A stretch of 57,932 nt of DNA, from IMG/VR virus record IMGVR_UViG_3300027597_000005, positions 1 through 57,932 of that record, one strand, 5' to 3'. This document shows, piece after piece, positions 33,922 to 41,617 of the stretch. Position 1 is the stretch's first letter. Each line of letters begins with the position of its first letter. The DNA comes from a virus. Position numbers and translations under genes: made by a program. The notes under the pieces are model-generated. The model had not been told where the DNA came from. It saw nothing but the letters and a program-made list of their open reading frames with translations, and did no database searches.

Positions 33922-34413
33922 ATGTCTAATATAGTAAAATCATTGTTGGTTGCCATTGTATTCATGGCTCCAATCGCCGCCGAGGCAGGTAACACCAAGA
34001 AAACCGATCATTCGCATGAAAGCGTGGTGAAGACTGAAAAGAAGAAGAAGGGAAAGAAGAACGCCAAAAGTAAGGACACGATTTTGGTAAAGTCCACACA
34101 CTCAAGAATTGAAATTGGTAAAGCATCTTGGTATGGGAAGAAGTTTATAGGTAGGAAAACTGCGAGTGGAGAGCGTCTAAACGGAATTACAATGACTGCT
34201 GCTCATAAGAAACTACCATTGGGTACGATTGTAAAAGTAATAAACACGGAAAACAACCAAAGTGTTGTTGTTAAGATCAATGACCGTGGCCCTTATGTTG
34301 GTAAACGAATACTTGATTTATCACCGGCTGCTGCTAAACGAATCGGAATGATTGATGCAGGGGTTGCAAATGTTAGTATGGTTGTAATATCAGAGCCTAA
34401 AAAGATGTATTAA
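33922..34413 (+). CDS. Secreted RlpA-like peptidoglycan lytic protein
   Basis: 163 aa. Signal peptide at residues 1-22 (basic N-region, hydrophobic LLVAIVFMAPIAA, cleavage near AEA-G), a Lys-rich linker, then a double-psi beta-barrel: GKASWYGKKFIGRKTASGE, the LPLGT motif, VVVKINDRGPYV and LDLSPAAAKRIG. This is the RlpA domain; RlpA of some bacteria is a lytic transglycosylase at the division septum. Phage use may be in lysis or cell-wall remodelling during infection. GAGAGGTAAAATTTAA ribosome site; terminator directly after. A presumed export signal is odd for a virion protein. Confidence 0.8.
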   Translation: MSNIVKSLLVAIVFMAPIAAEAGNTKKTDHSHESVVKTEKKKKGKKNAKSKDTILVKSTHSRIEIGKASWYGKKFIGRKTASGERLNGITMTAAHKKLPLGTIVKVINTENNQSVVVKINDRGPYVGKRILDLSPAAAKRIGMIDAGVANVSMVVISEPKKMY

Positions 34414-34436
34414 AAAAGCCCTTAAAGGGCTTTTTT
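34412..34436 (+). terminator. Terminator after RlpA-like gene
   Basis: AAAAAAGCCCT-TAA-AGGGCTTTTTT, 11-bp stem with T-run, overlapping the stop codon. Confidence 0.9.
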
Positions 34437-34489
34437 CATTTATTGCGTACAAAATATGTTTAAATAACATTCATGTTTGGAGGTATATT

Positions 34490-35500
34490 ATGCCCGGTGC
34501 GGTTAGATTAGGTGATATGGGCAGTGGTCATGGATGTTTCCCGCCACATAATGTTATTGTTGGTAATCCAAAGGTATTAATTGAAGGAATGCCCGCTAGT
34601 TGTATAGGCGATTTATTAACAACACATTGTTGTGGCCCTGTGTGTCATCCGGGTGCTATTGCATCAGGTTCTGAAAAAGTATTAGTTGGTGGAAGACCTT
34701 TGGCTAAAATAGGGGATTTTGTTAATTGTGGATCAATTTTGATAACTGGCTCTACCAAAGTAAGGGTCGGTGAAGCGATTCCGATATCTATCATGCCAAC
34801 TTCTGTAGTTTCATCAACAGGTGAAGTAATATCATTGCCACCACAATATAGCAGCGAAGCGGTAGGCCCAATAATACAATCTACGGGTAAGTATGTTGTA
34901 TTTGACGAACCTGACAACATAGAATATACACCACAAACTTTAGCTGATGACACAACGGAAGCGTCAACAAGTAAACCAGAAAGGGATGTTAAGTCAATGA
35001 ATACTGAACCAACGCCATTATTATCAGATTGTGCAAATATACAAAAGATAGATTACAATTTAAAACTCTCAACCCATTTTACATTGGACGATTTAAGTAC
35101 AAAATGCTTGTTCAAACATGAAATACAGGCACAGGCAGGATTTACGGTAGCACAGATTATATGTAATTTACAAGGTCTTGCTCAAAATGTTCTTGAAAAG
35201 ATATGGGAAAAGTATCCAAACTTTAGAGTAAATTCTGGATTTAGATCATTTACTGTTGGTAAAAGTCAACATGAAAAGGGGCAAGCTTGTGATATTCAGT
35301 GGCCCGGTATAACAAATGCTGAATACAAAGTTAGGGCACAATGGATGCGTGATAATTTGGTGTTTGACCAATTGTTATTTGAACATGGCAACATGATTTG
35401 GATACATGTTAGTTTTAATAGAAATAATCCTTCACAAAGAAAAGATGTTAGAACTATGTATAAAGGTAAGTTTGAACCGGGTATAGTTCTTTATTATTAA
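34490..35500 (+). CDS. PAAR spike-tip protein fused to an M15-like peptidase
   Basis: 336 aa. Residues 1-95 are a PAAR domain (AVRLGDMGSGH, NVIVGNPKVLIEGMPAS, repeated VLVGGRPLAKIGD and CGSILITGSTKVRVG), the cone that caps contractile-tail spikes. After a linker, residues about 190-335 match peptidase M15/DacB-like enzymes: FRVNSGFRS, SQHEKGQACDIQW (H261, D268), E298 and H306 in IHVSF as probable zinc and catalytic residues. It would sharpen the spike and cut peptidoglycan cross-links on entry. In T4 these are separate (gp5.4; lysozyme in gp5). Ribosome site GGAGGTATATT; TTTAAATA at 34459 may be a late promoter. Confidence 0.85.
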   Translation: MPGAVRLGDMGSGHGCFPPHNVIVGNPKVLIEGMPASCIGDLLTTHCCGPVCHPGAIASGSEKVLVGGRPLAKIGDFVNCGSILITGSTKVRVGEAIPISIMPTSVVSSTGEVISLPPQYSSEAVGPIIQSTGKYVVFDEPDNIEYTPQTLADDTTEASTSKPERDVKSMNTEPTPLLSDCANIQKIDYNLKLSTHFTLDDLSTKCLFKHEIQAQAGFTVAQIICNLQGLAQNVLEKIWEKYPNFRVNSGFRSFTVGKSQHEKGQACDIQWPGITNAEYKVRAQWMRDNLVFDQLLFEHGNMIWIHVSFNRNNPSQRKDVRTMYKGKFEPGIVLYY

Positions 35501-35513
35501 TGAATGGTGTAGT

Positions 35514-36092
35514 ATGGATAGCATAAAATCGCCAAAGTTGATGAAGGCGGAAATATACAAGAATATTTTTTTACAGAAAGAATTTAAAAATCCCATGACT
35601 AATTCTATAATTAGTCTAAAGCATAAATTGTCTTTGAAATTTCAAAATACGCATTCCGAAAAAATGAAAGAGAGTATTAAAGTATTGTTTGAATTGTTGG
35701 ATTATTTTAAATCATACACAGATGACATCTCTGGTGCGAATATGAAATCAAAGAAAACAATTTTTGAAATATATGATATAATTCAAAAACATTCAAAAAT
35801 GTGTAATAATGATACAGAAAACTTATACAAACTTTGTTTAAGTTCGGTGTTGGATTCAGATGACTTATTAGAATTGTTTGAAAAACTGGAAGAATCTATA
35901 TCCCAAGGCGTATCGGATGAGATAGTGATGTTTAATATTAATTCAGTGATAAAACATATAAATTCTCATATCCAAGCTGATAAATTAGCATATGCAAACC
36001 TAAAACAAGAAACATTATTATATTCAATAAATGAATCTTTGCGTAATGTTGTTTGCAAAACAAAAGATAATATGGAAATGTATGTTAATTAA
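35514..36092 (+). CDS. Hypothetical helical protein
   Basis: 192 aa, almost wholly alpha-helical and Lys/Ser/Asn-rich, with a coiled-coil-like tract around residues 90-150. No motif recognised. Follows the spike gene by 13 bp, so it may be a tail-assembly factor. Start codon context GAATGGTGTAGT is only a moderate ribosome site. Confidence 0.6.
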   Translation: MDSIKSPKLMKAEIYKNIFLQKEFKNPMTNSIISLKHKLSLKFQNTHSEKMKESIKVLFELLDYFKSYTDDISGANMKSKKTIFEIYDIIQKHSKMCNNDTENLYKLCLSSVLDSDDLLELFEKLEESISQGVSDEIVMFNINSVIKHINSHIQADKLAYANLKQETLLYSINESLRNVVCKTKDNMEMYVN

Positions 36093-36122
36093 ATACAGAT
36101 ATCATTAATAGAAGGGATCATT

Positions 36123-36749
36123 ATGAAAAATATGATGACATTGATGGAATTTTTTGATTCCGCTGATTTGCCAAATAAAGATCAAAATTTGGGAATAAAG
36201 CGTGTCAATATGCCACAAATAGAAACAAATCAATTTTTGGCTGATGTAGAAAAACATCCAGACATAAATTATACTAAAGATGTAGTTGATACCGATCAGC
36301 TATTACCATCACAATCTCAATTCAATGATGGGAAGGTGAAAGCAATTGTTATGGCACTACGTTCGGGTGCAGAACAGAAACCAATTATAGTTACCGAAGA
36401 CAATTATATTGTTGATGGTCATCATCGTTGGGCAGCACATGACAATATAGGTGCAAAAATACCTGTACTCAAAGTTGGAACCGACATTAATTCTCTTTTG
36501 GAGTTTTTGAAAGATAAACCATATGTTGTTAGAAAAACAATCAATGAATCGGTTAACATTGATAATATGAAACGTCAACTGATAGACATATTGCGTTTAC
36601 GTGTTCAAAAATCTTGCCCAATTTCCTCGTTAGGCTACTCGATGATGTTGCAACAAGAAACACAAAAAGTTATAGATATGCCGGATGATCAAGTTACCAA
36701 GGAATATAATCAAATTTTTGTTAATAACGACGTTTCCCCGGTGAGCTAA
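36123..36749 (+). CDS. ParB/Srx-like nuclease-domain protein
   Basis: 208 aa. Residues about 55-125 match the ParB N-terminal/sulfiredoxin fold: DVVDTDQLLPSQS, KPIIVTEDNYIVDGHHRWAA with the signature DGHHRW at 98-103. Proteins of this family bind or cleave nucleic acid or act on nucleotides; no partitioning role is implied. The N-terminus MKNMMTLMEFFDSADLP and an internal TINESVN resemble the leader/cleavage features of head proteins in this phage, but less clearly. AGAAGGGATCATT ribosome site. Confidence 0.7.
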   Translation: MKNMMTLMEFFDSADLPNKDQNLGIKRVNMPQIETNQFLADVEKHPDINYTKDVVDTDQLLPSQSQFNDGKVKAIVMALRSGAEQKPIIVTEDNYIVDGHHRWAAHDNIGAKIPVLKVGTDINSLLEFLKDKPYVVRKTINESVNIDNMKRQLIDILRLRVQKSCPISSLGYSMMLQQETQKVIDMPDDQVTKEYNQIFVNNDVSPVS

Positions 36750-37322
36750 ATGAATAGGTTTGAAGACATTCTTGTTGAAGAACATACGGTAGTTTATGAA
36801 GGGGTTTTGGATGTATTGATGCGTAGATCAATACCAGAACGTGTACTCCATGCAAAGTCTGACAGTGATTTTATGACACTTCACCGTCATTTTGCCACTA
36901 GTGACGACAAAGAAGGATTTGATGATTTACGTGCAAAGACCCCAGATTCAGCCTATCATAAGTTGGCTACTAGTTATAATTACAAAGATCGTATGATTGC
37001 TGCCCAACATGCGCCACATCCAGTTTTGACAAAGATGGTTGATGATATTAACACAAATGTTAAGGAAAAATTGGCGGCGCATGCCCCGCAATTTCATGAA
37101 TATATGGCAAGTGATAATGCTCCATCAGTACGTCACACTGTAGCAAAGCATACCACCCGTCATAATGTGTTGCATAAATTAGCAAGTGATTTAGACCCTC
37201 GTGTTGCAACAACTGCTATTCACCGTGCTCGCTCGGTTTTAAGTGGAAGTTCCTTGGATGATGTTGAAAAAACATACAAACGCTCTCATCCAAATGGTTA
37301 TAACGGTGATATGTTTACTTAA
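36750..37322 (+). CDS. LRV/HEAT-like repeat protein with leader-like N-terminus
   Basis: 190 aa. Residues 70-155 contain repeats of the form APHPVLTKMVDD-x-NTNVKEKLAAHAP, NAPSVRHTVAKHTTRHNVLHKLASDLDPRVA, like leucine-rich-variant/HEAT repeats that mediate protein contacts. The N-terminus MNRFEDILVEEH could be a capsid-targeting leader with an L-x-E site. Starts directly at the end of the ParB-like gene. Rich in His. Function unknown. Confidence 0.6.
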   Translation: MNRFEDILVEEHTVVYEGVLDVLMRRSIPERVLHAKSDSDFMTLHRHFATSDDKEGFDDLRAKTPDSAYHKLATSYNYKDRMIAAQHAPHPVLTKMVDDINTNVKEKLAAHAPQFHEYMASDNAPSVRHTVAKHTTRHNVLHKLASDLDPRVATTAIHRARSVLSGSSLDDVEKTYKRSHPNGYNGDMFT

Positions 37323-37335
37323 TTGATACACATGG

Positions 37336-37378
37336 GTTCACGAAAGATGATATACTCTTATTATCATCTTTCGTGAAC
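37336..37378 (+). promoter_or_regulatory. 17-bp stem hairpin with extended -10 promoter element
   Basis: Perfect 17-bp arms (37336-37352 and 37362-37378) with a 9-nt loop, 14 bp after one gene and 6 bp before the next ATG. TGATATACT inside it is an extended -10. No T-run follows. Could be operator, attenuator or RNA-processing site. Confidence 0.5.
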
Positions 37379-37383
37379 AAATC

Positions 37384-37731
37384 ATGATTACACACTCTCT
37401 TTTTTCAATTCCTTCTGACCAAGATCAACTCATTGTTTCGTCTCATTGTCTAACTCGTTTTATGCAACGTTTTCGTTTACATATGACACTGACAGAAACA
37501 CAATCAAAGAAAATGCAGATACGCCTTATCAAGAAACTTGTCATGAGTGGATATGTACAACGCAAGTATGAGTTCTGCCCATTCTATGTCAATAAACAAT
37601 CAACAAAGCATAAACATGGTGATGCTTCTTACGTGAAAACGAAAAGCGGTATTTTTATTTTAAAGCCGAGTGCAGAAGACCCATCTAAAATTATGATTTT
37701 GACGGTTGTTAGACATATGGGGGAGATATAA
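37384..37731 (+). CDS. Hypothetical protein
   Basis: 115 aa. Contains SSHCLTRFMQRFRLHM and a C-terminal beta region KTKSGIFILKPSAEDP. No clear ribosome site: the ATG lies 6 nt after the 17-bp hairpin, so initiation may depend on that structure or be leaderless. No family recognised. Confidence 0.6.
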   Translation: MITHSLFSIPSDQDQLIVSSHCLTRFMQRFRLHMTLTETQSKKMQIRLIKKLVMSGYVQRKYEFCPFYVNKQSTKHKHGDASYVKTKSGIFILKPSAEDPSKIMILTVVRHMGEI

Positions 37732-37752
37732 CAGAAAGTGTACAAAATGGGG

Positions 37753-37781
37753 TTGCATATTTCATGTTATTTTGTTATAAT
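37753..37781 (+). promoter_or_regulatory. Sigma70-type promoter
   Basis: TTGCAT (37753-37758), 17-bp spacer, perfect TATAAT (37776-37781), 36 bp before the metallophosphoesterase ATG. Confidence 0.7.
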
Positions 37782-37816
37782 CCTTGCAAAATTAAAAGAG
37801 AACAAGAGATAAGAAA

Positions 37817-38467
37817 ATGAGCAATGAAATATTTTTCACAAGTGACCTCCATTTCGGTCATGGTAATGTAATAAAATATTCGAACCGTCCTTTTATGGAT
37901 CAGTTTGAACGTCATGAGTATGACAAAGCAAAAGCTAACCTAACTCCCGCAGAATACCGTGAGTTTGAACGCCGCTTTAAACTAAGTCGTGAGACTGTTG
38001 AACGCATGGATAATACCATGATTGAGCGTTTCAATTCCAAGGTTCTTCCTAACTCCACGGTATACATCCTTGGTGATGTTGCATTCTACAAAGAGGTTTC
38101 CACCACCATTTCTTTGTTGAAACGAATGAATGGTCGTAAGATTTTGATTGCAGGTAATCATGATAAGTACATGGTAAAAGATCGTGCATTCCGTGATTGT
38201 TTTGAACAGGTTCGTGATTTCATGGAAATAAAACATGAAAACCAAAGTATAACATTATGTCACTATGCTATGCTAACGTGGAATAAGAGCCATCATGGCG
38301 CTTGGATGTTGCATGGCCATAGTCATGGTTCACTGCCTGATGATAACACTCAATTACGCATAGATGTTGGCGTTGATTGTCATGATTTTTATCCAATTTC
38401 TTTTAGTGAAGTAAAAGAAATTATGTCTAAGAAGAAATACTCACCGATTGATCATCACGGGGAATAA
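37817..38467 (+). CDS. Calcineurin-like metallophosphoesterase
   Basis: 216 aa. Ordered metal-binding motifs: SDLHFGH (9-15), ILGDVAF, IAGNHDKYM, a His in CHYAML and LHGHSHG near residue 173. This is the complete metallophosphoesterase set, coordinating two metal ions. Substrate cannot be read; phage members have been proposed to act on nucleotides, RNA ends or phosphoproteins. Ribosome site AAGAGATAAGAAA. Its stop codon lies in the loop of a GC-rich hairpin that contains the next start. Confidence 0.85.
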   Translation: MSNEIFFTSDLHFGHGNVIKYSNRPFMDQFERHEYDKAKANLTPAEYREFERRFKLSRETVERMDNTMIERFNSKVLPNSTVYILGDVAFYKEVSTTISLLKRMNGRKILIAGNHDKYMVKDRAFRDCFEQVRDFMEIKHENQSITLCHYAMLTWNKSHHGAWMLHGHSHGSLPDDNTQLRIDVGVDCHDFYPISFSEVKEIMSKKKYSPIDHHGE

Positions 38468-38475
38468 CCCCCGTG
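38456..38475 (+). promoter_or_regulatory. Hairpin coupling stop and start codons
   Basis: CACGGGG (38456-38462) pairs with CCCCGTG (38469-38475). The loop holds the TAA of the upstream gene, the left arm the only SD-like G-run, and the last GTG of the right arm is the start codon of the next gene. Confidence 0.5.
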
Positions 38476-38682
38476 GATTATTCATCTTCTAATTCGTCGA
38501 ATAATAAATCTTACAATGATGAACGTTGTTTTAGTGGTATGCAATCAAGAGCACATGGAATTACAGACAAAGGAATAAACCGCATGCTCGATAGCTCTTG
38601 TAAAAAAGACTATGGGTATTATTACCATGACTCCATATATGATGAAGTCGATGAATGGCATTGTCAGAATGATGAATGTTAA
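38473..38682 (+). CDS. Small polar Cys/Tyr/Asp-rich protein
   Basis: 69 aa with a GTG start at 38473. Begins MDYSSSNSSNNKSYNDE and ends EVDEWHCQNDEC; four Cys, many Tyr, Ser, Asp. No family recognised. Composition resembles the small proteins at 38919 and 41617. Translation is probably coupled to the metallophosphoesterase through the hairpin at 38456-38475. Confidence 0.5.
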   Translation: MDYSSSNSSNNKSYNDERCFSGMQSRAHGITDKGINRMLDSSCKKDYGYYYHDSIYDEVDEWHCQNDEC

Positions 38683-38765
38683 AACACTTAATTATTATCG
38701 TCACTTGTGGTTAGAACCACGGTAATGAATTAAACGAAAAAATTAAAACGCTTTATAGTCGTAAA

Positions 38766-38918
38766 ATGTTTGACTATATGTTTTCAAAGTTTGATCGTTC
38801 TATAATGAAAATACCAATTGATACTATAACACATAACGATTTTTCGGATGAAGTTGAGTTTTTGAACAATTTTAATGATGAGGGGTTGACGTTCCGTAGT
38901 CAACATAGTAATGACTAA
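38766..38918 (+). CDS. Small acidic protein
   Basis: 50 aa, ATG at 38766, stop immediately before the ATG at 38919. Acidic and Phe/Asn-rich (NDFSDEVEFLNNFNDEGL). The ribosome site is weak; ATGs at 38778 and 38805 are alternatives. The stop abutting the next start supports it being real. The preceding 83 bp (38683-38765) hold only a small palindrome, GTGGTT-AG-AACCAC at 38707-38720. Confidence 0.4.
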   Translation: MFDYMFSKFDRSIMKIPIDTITHNDFSDEVEFLNNFNDEGLTFRSQHSND

Positions 38919-39119
38919 ATGAGCAATAGTACATCAATATTCGATCATCAATGCATGTTTAATTATACAACGTCTAGGGATATGTTTTATATTTATGACG
39001 AATCACGTGATGATAATCCTAAACCGCAAAAATATTGTAATCCTGTAAAATATAATACAGACCGTTATAATGAATGTTATGATGACGTTTCTTATAATAC
39101 CCAATCCAAAAATGATTAA
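38919..39119 (+). CDS. Small polar Tyr/Asp/Asn-rich protein
   Basis: 66 aa, begins directly at the stop of the previous reading frame. Sequence rich in Tyr, Asp, Asn and Ser (FNYTTSRDMFYIYDESRDD), four Cys. No family recognised; similar in composition to neighbours. Probably an early accessory gene. Confidence 0.45.
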   Translation: MSNSTSIFDHQCMFNYTTSRDMFYIYDESRDDNPKPQKYCNPVKYNTDRYNECYDDVSYNTQSKND

Positions 39120-39137
39120 TAACACCAAGAGTATAAA

Positions 39138-40187
39138 ATGACTTTTTTACAAACAAATTATATAGCTTCTCACGAAACTTCCAACAACCCAATTGTAAAC
39201 TCCTATCAAGCAATTTTATCTAAACGATTGTCGGAGATGTTTTCACGAACTAATTATTATAATTCTGGTTTTGGATATTTTTATATAACAAAGCAGAACT
39301 TATTTCGTTTGAAGGCATTGTTGGAAGAAAAACAATGTTTAATTTATCACTTTTCTGGTTCTTCAAAAGAGTTTATCTATATTACCAATGATAATGAAGA
39401 AATCGTAAAAGTTAACTTTATATCAGAAGTAAATGATTGTGTTGAAGAATCTTACAAGATGTCGTATAACTCTATTATGAGAACTTGTAGTAAAACATTA
39501 GAGTTTTTGGAAATATTGAAAGATGTTTCTTTTGTTCCTCCTAATAAGATGAAAGTATACAATTATTATTTTCAAGAAGGAAAAATTGTATATAATGAAA
39601 TGTTGATGGATGTTACCCCGTCGTTGAACCAATTGGCGTATCCGTATATCAAAAACATGCATCAATATTTTGAAGATTATTTTAACAATGAACGCAGTGT
39701 CTGCATCTTTAAAGGACAACCCGGAACAGGTAAGACCACATTAATTCGTTCTTTGATGGCCAAATATACACCTCAAGATGTTCCCGTATTTTATACTAAC
39801 TCGGATCGTGCTATTGAGTCTGATCAATTGTTCAGTGAGTTCTTGACTTCTTCTGCAAAGTCTATTGTTTTTGAGGATATTGATATCCATTTGACTGCAC
39901 GTAATGATGGTAATTTGACAATGTATCGTTTGCTTGCAGCATCTGATGGTTTCATTAAGTCTCCAATCAATAGTAAGAAAATCCTTATTTCTACAAACTT
40001 ACCTAACATTCGTGAAATGGATAATGCATTGACTCGCCCCGGTCGTTGTCAAGGTATCATTGATTTCCGTGCATTGGATTATACCGAATCCTGTGCATTC
40101 ATGGAGTCTATTAAACAAGATTATTCGTGGTTGGATAGTAAGAAGAAATATACCTTGGCAGAATTGTATAATCCGGAATTGAAATAA
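39138..40187 (+). CDS. AAA+ ATPase (BCS1-like core)
   Basis: 349 aa. Residues 1-165 are a phage-specific N-domain; 185-325 form an AAA+ core with Walker A GQPGTGKT (193-200), Walker B SIVFEDID (242-249), sensor-1 LISTNLPN and the arginine-finger region NALTRPGRCQGII. RPGR is typical of BCS1/FtsH-type AAA proteins. Likely a hexameric unfoldase or remodelling factor; target unknown. Surrounded by small polar genes that might be substrates or adaptors (inference). Confidence 0.8.
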   Translation: MTFLQTNYIASHETSNNPIVNSYQAILSKRLSEMFSRTNYYNSGFGYFYITKQNLFRLKALLEEKQCLIYHFSGSSKEFIYITNDNEEIVKVNFISEVNDCVEESYKMSYNSIMRTCSKTLEFLEILKDVSFVPPNKMKVYNYYFQEGKIVYNEMLMDVTPSLNQLAYPYIKNMHQYFEDYFNNERSVCIFKGQPGTGKTTLIRSLMAKYTPQDVPVFYTNSDRAIESDQLFSEFLTSSAKSIVFEDIDIHLTARNDGNLTMYRLLAASDGFIKSPINSKKILISTNLPNIREMDNALTRPGRCQGIIDFRALDYTESCAFMESIKQDYSWLDSKKKYTLAELYNPELK

Positions 40188-40188
40188 A

Positions 40189-40407
40189 ATGGAAGGAAAT
40201 CTATTATTGACCGAAGATTCTGAAAAAGATGGAAGATGCTATCAAAATTGGCGTGAAAATATAGATTATAAAGTTTTTAGAGATATGGAAACTAAAGAGT
40301 TTATAGAACGTGCGTACACTAACCATAATAGACCTTTATCATCTGATTTTGAATCTATAGTAGATTGTAGTGAATACATAATAACATTTAACACTAAACA
40401 TGATTAA
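40189..40407 (+). CDS. Hypothetical small acidic protein
   Basis: 72 aa, starting 1 bp after the AAA+ stop. Acidic (LLLTEDSEKDGRCYQNW), no recognised domain. Overlaps the methyltransferase start by 8 bp, so the three genes are co-translated. Confidence 0.55.
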   Translation: MEGNLLLTEDSEKDGRCYQNWRENIDYKVFRDMETKEFIERAYTNHNRPLSSDFESIVDCSEYIITFNTKHD

Positions 40408-40990
40408 CGATATACCAAAGGGTAAAAATTTTTCCACAAATAATGTTTCAGGAAATCGTAAAAAGTCAGATTTTTATGAAACCCCATATTCACTAACTCA
40501 ACAATTTCTTCAAGCACATTCTTTTTATGGGGATGTGCTTGAGCCTGCTTGTGGTGATGGTGCTATTGTAAAGGTTTTGGAAGAAAATGGTTACAATGTA
40601 ACTGCGTTTGACGTAGAAGTTGATTTTTTGAAATACAATGGCACCATAGATAACATTATAACAAACCCACCTTTTTCATTGGCATATGAGTTCATACTAC
40701 ATGCTAAAAAGATTGCTACACGTCAGATAGCTATGCTTTTGCCACTTTCTTACTTGCATGGTAAGAAGCGTTACGATAACATATATTGTGATAAGGACTT
40801 TTCATTGAGGGCTGTGTATGTTTATACACGTTATCCATTATTAGGAGAAAAACTTAGGGAAGATGGTAAGTATAAAACTGGAATGATGGTGTATGCATGG
40901 TTTGTTTTTGATAAAGAACATAGTGGCCCACCAGAAATACATTGGTTAGATAATAATGAATATGTTTTGAATAGTAAGGATAAAATATGA
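40400..40990 (+). CDS. SAM-dependent DNA methyltransferase-like protein
   Basis: 196 aa. SAM-binding motif LEPACGDGAI (47-56), acidic FDVEVDF at the end of strand 2, and NPPF (89-92), the amino-methyltransferase catalytic tetrad (N6-adenine or N4-cytosine type). FYETPYSLTQQFL near the N-terminus fits phage enzymes of this kind. At 196 aa it has little room for a target-recognition domain. Could modify phage DNA against host restriction. A modified-nucleotide or RNA substrate is not excluded. Confidence 0.75.
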   Translation: MINDIPKGKNFSTNNVSGNRKKSDFYETPYSLTQQFLQAHSFYGDVLEPACGDGAIVKVLEENGYNVTAFDVEVDFLKYNGTIDNIITNPPFSLAYEFILHAKKIATRQIAMLLPLSYLHGKKRYDNIYCDKDFSLRAVYVYTRYPLLGEKLREDGKYKTGMMVYAWFVFDKEHSGPPEIHWLDNNEYVLNSKDKI

Positions 40991-41310
40991 AAGTAATGAA
41001 ACACCCATTTGCTTTGACAAATGATACATTAAAAGACCATTATATGATAATTGATGGCGACTACAAAGGTAGTGTTTATGAACTGAAAAATGTTCGCTTT
41101 GGTGGGGATGCTGAGATTATGTTTGATTTGGACTTAGTTGCATTGCAATTTAAGGAAAGACCAGTGACCGATATATTCCTTATAAATTACCATTTTGGTA
41201 TTATACAACAAAAGGTTAGTGATTTGGTTGTTGAAGCATTGAAATCGTATATTGATGCCAATACAGATAAAGAAGCTGCCAACATAGCGGACAAACCTGT
41301 ACGTGAGTGA
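40987..41310 (+). CDS. Hypothetical protein
   Basis: 107 aa, coupled to the methyltransferase by an ATGA overlap. Alternating strand/helix pattern with MIIDGDYKGSVYELKNVRFGG, suggestive of a small beta-barrel N-terminal half and a C-terminal helix. No family recognised. Confidence 0.6.
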   Translation: MKVMKHPFALTNDTLKDHYMIIDGDYKGSVYELKNVRFGGDAEIMFDLDLVALQFKERPVTDIFLINYHFGIIQQKVSDLVVEALKSYIDANTDKEAANIADKPVRE

Positions 41311-41617
41311 AAAGAAAAAACTCATACGCCAAAACTTTCGTGAGTCTGTTTTTGGACGTGACGGATATAAATGTGTCTTTTGTGATATTACTGAAACCCT
41401 TGATGCACATCATATAACCGATAGAAAAGAAATGCCAAACGGAGGCTATGTTGCCTCTAATGGCATTTCTTTATGTCATGAACATCATATGTTAGTTGAA
41501 GATTGGCATGTTTATGGTGAAGTTATAGAAGAACGTTATCATCCAAATAATCTTTATCAGATGGTTGGAAGTTCATACGAAAAGGCATATTTGGATTCTT
41601 TGAAATTGGGGAATTAA
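41303..41617 (+). CDS. HNH endonuclease
   Basis: 104 aa with a GTG start overlapping the previous gene by 8 bp. HNH module: VFGRDGYKCVFC (C24, C27), DAHHITDR (H36/H37), GGYVASNGISLC (N53, C58) and H61/H62. Complete zinc-supported HNH, no extra DNA-binding domain. May be a free-standing homing-type nuclease or a packaging/host-DNA nuclease; no nearby interrupted gene is seen. Confidence 0.8.
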   Translation: MSEKKKLIRQNFRESVFGRDGYKCVFCDITETLDAHHITDRKEMPNGGYVASNGISLCHEHHMLVEDWHVYGEVIEERYHPNNLYQMVGSSYEKAYLDSLKLGN

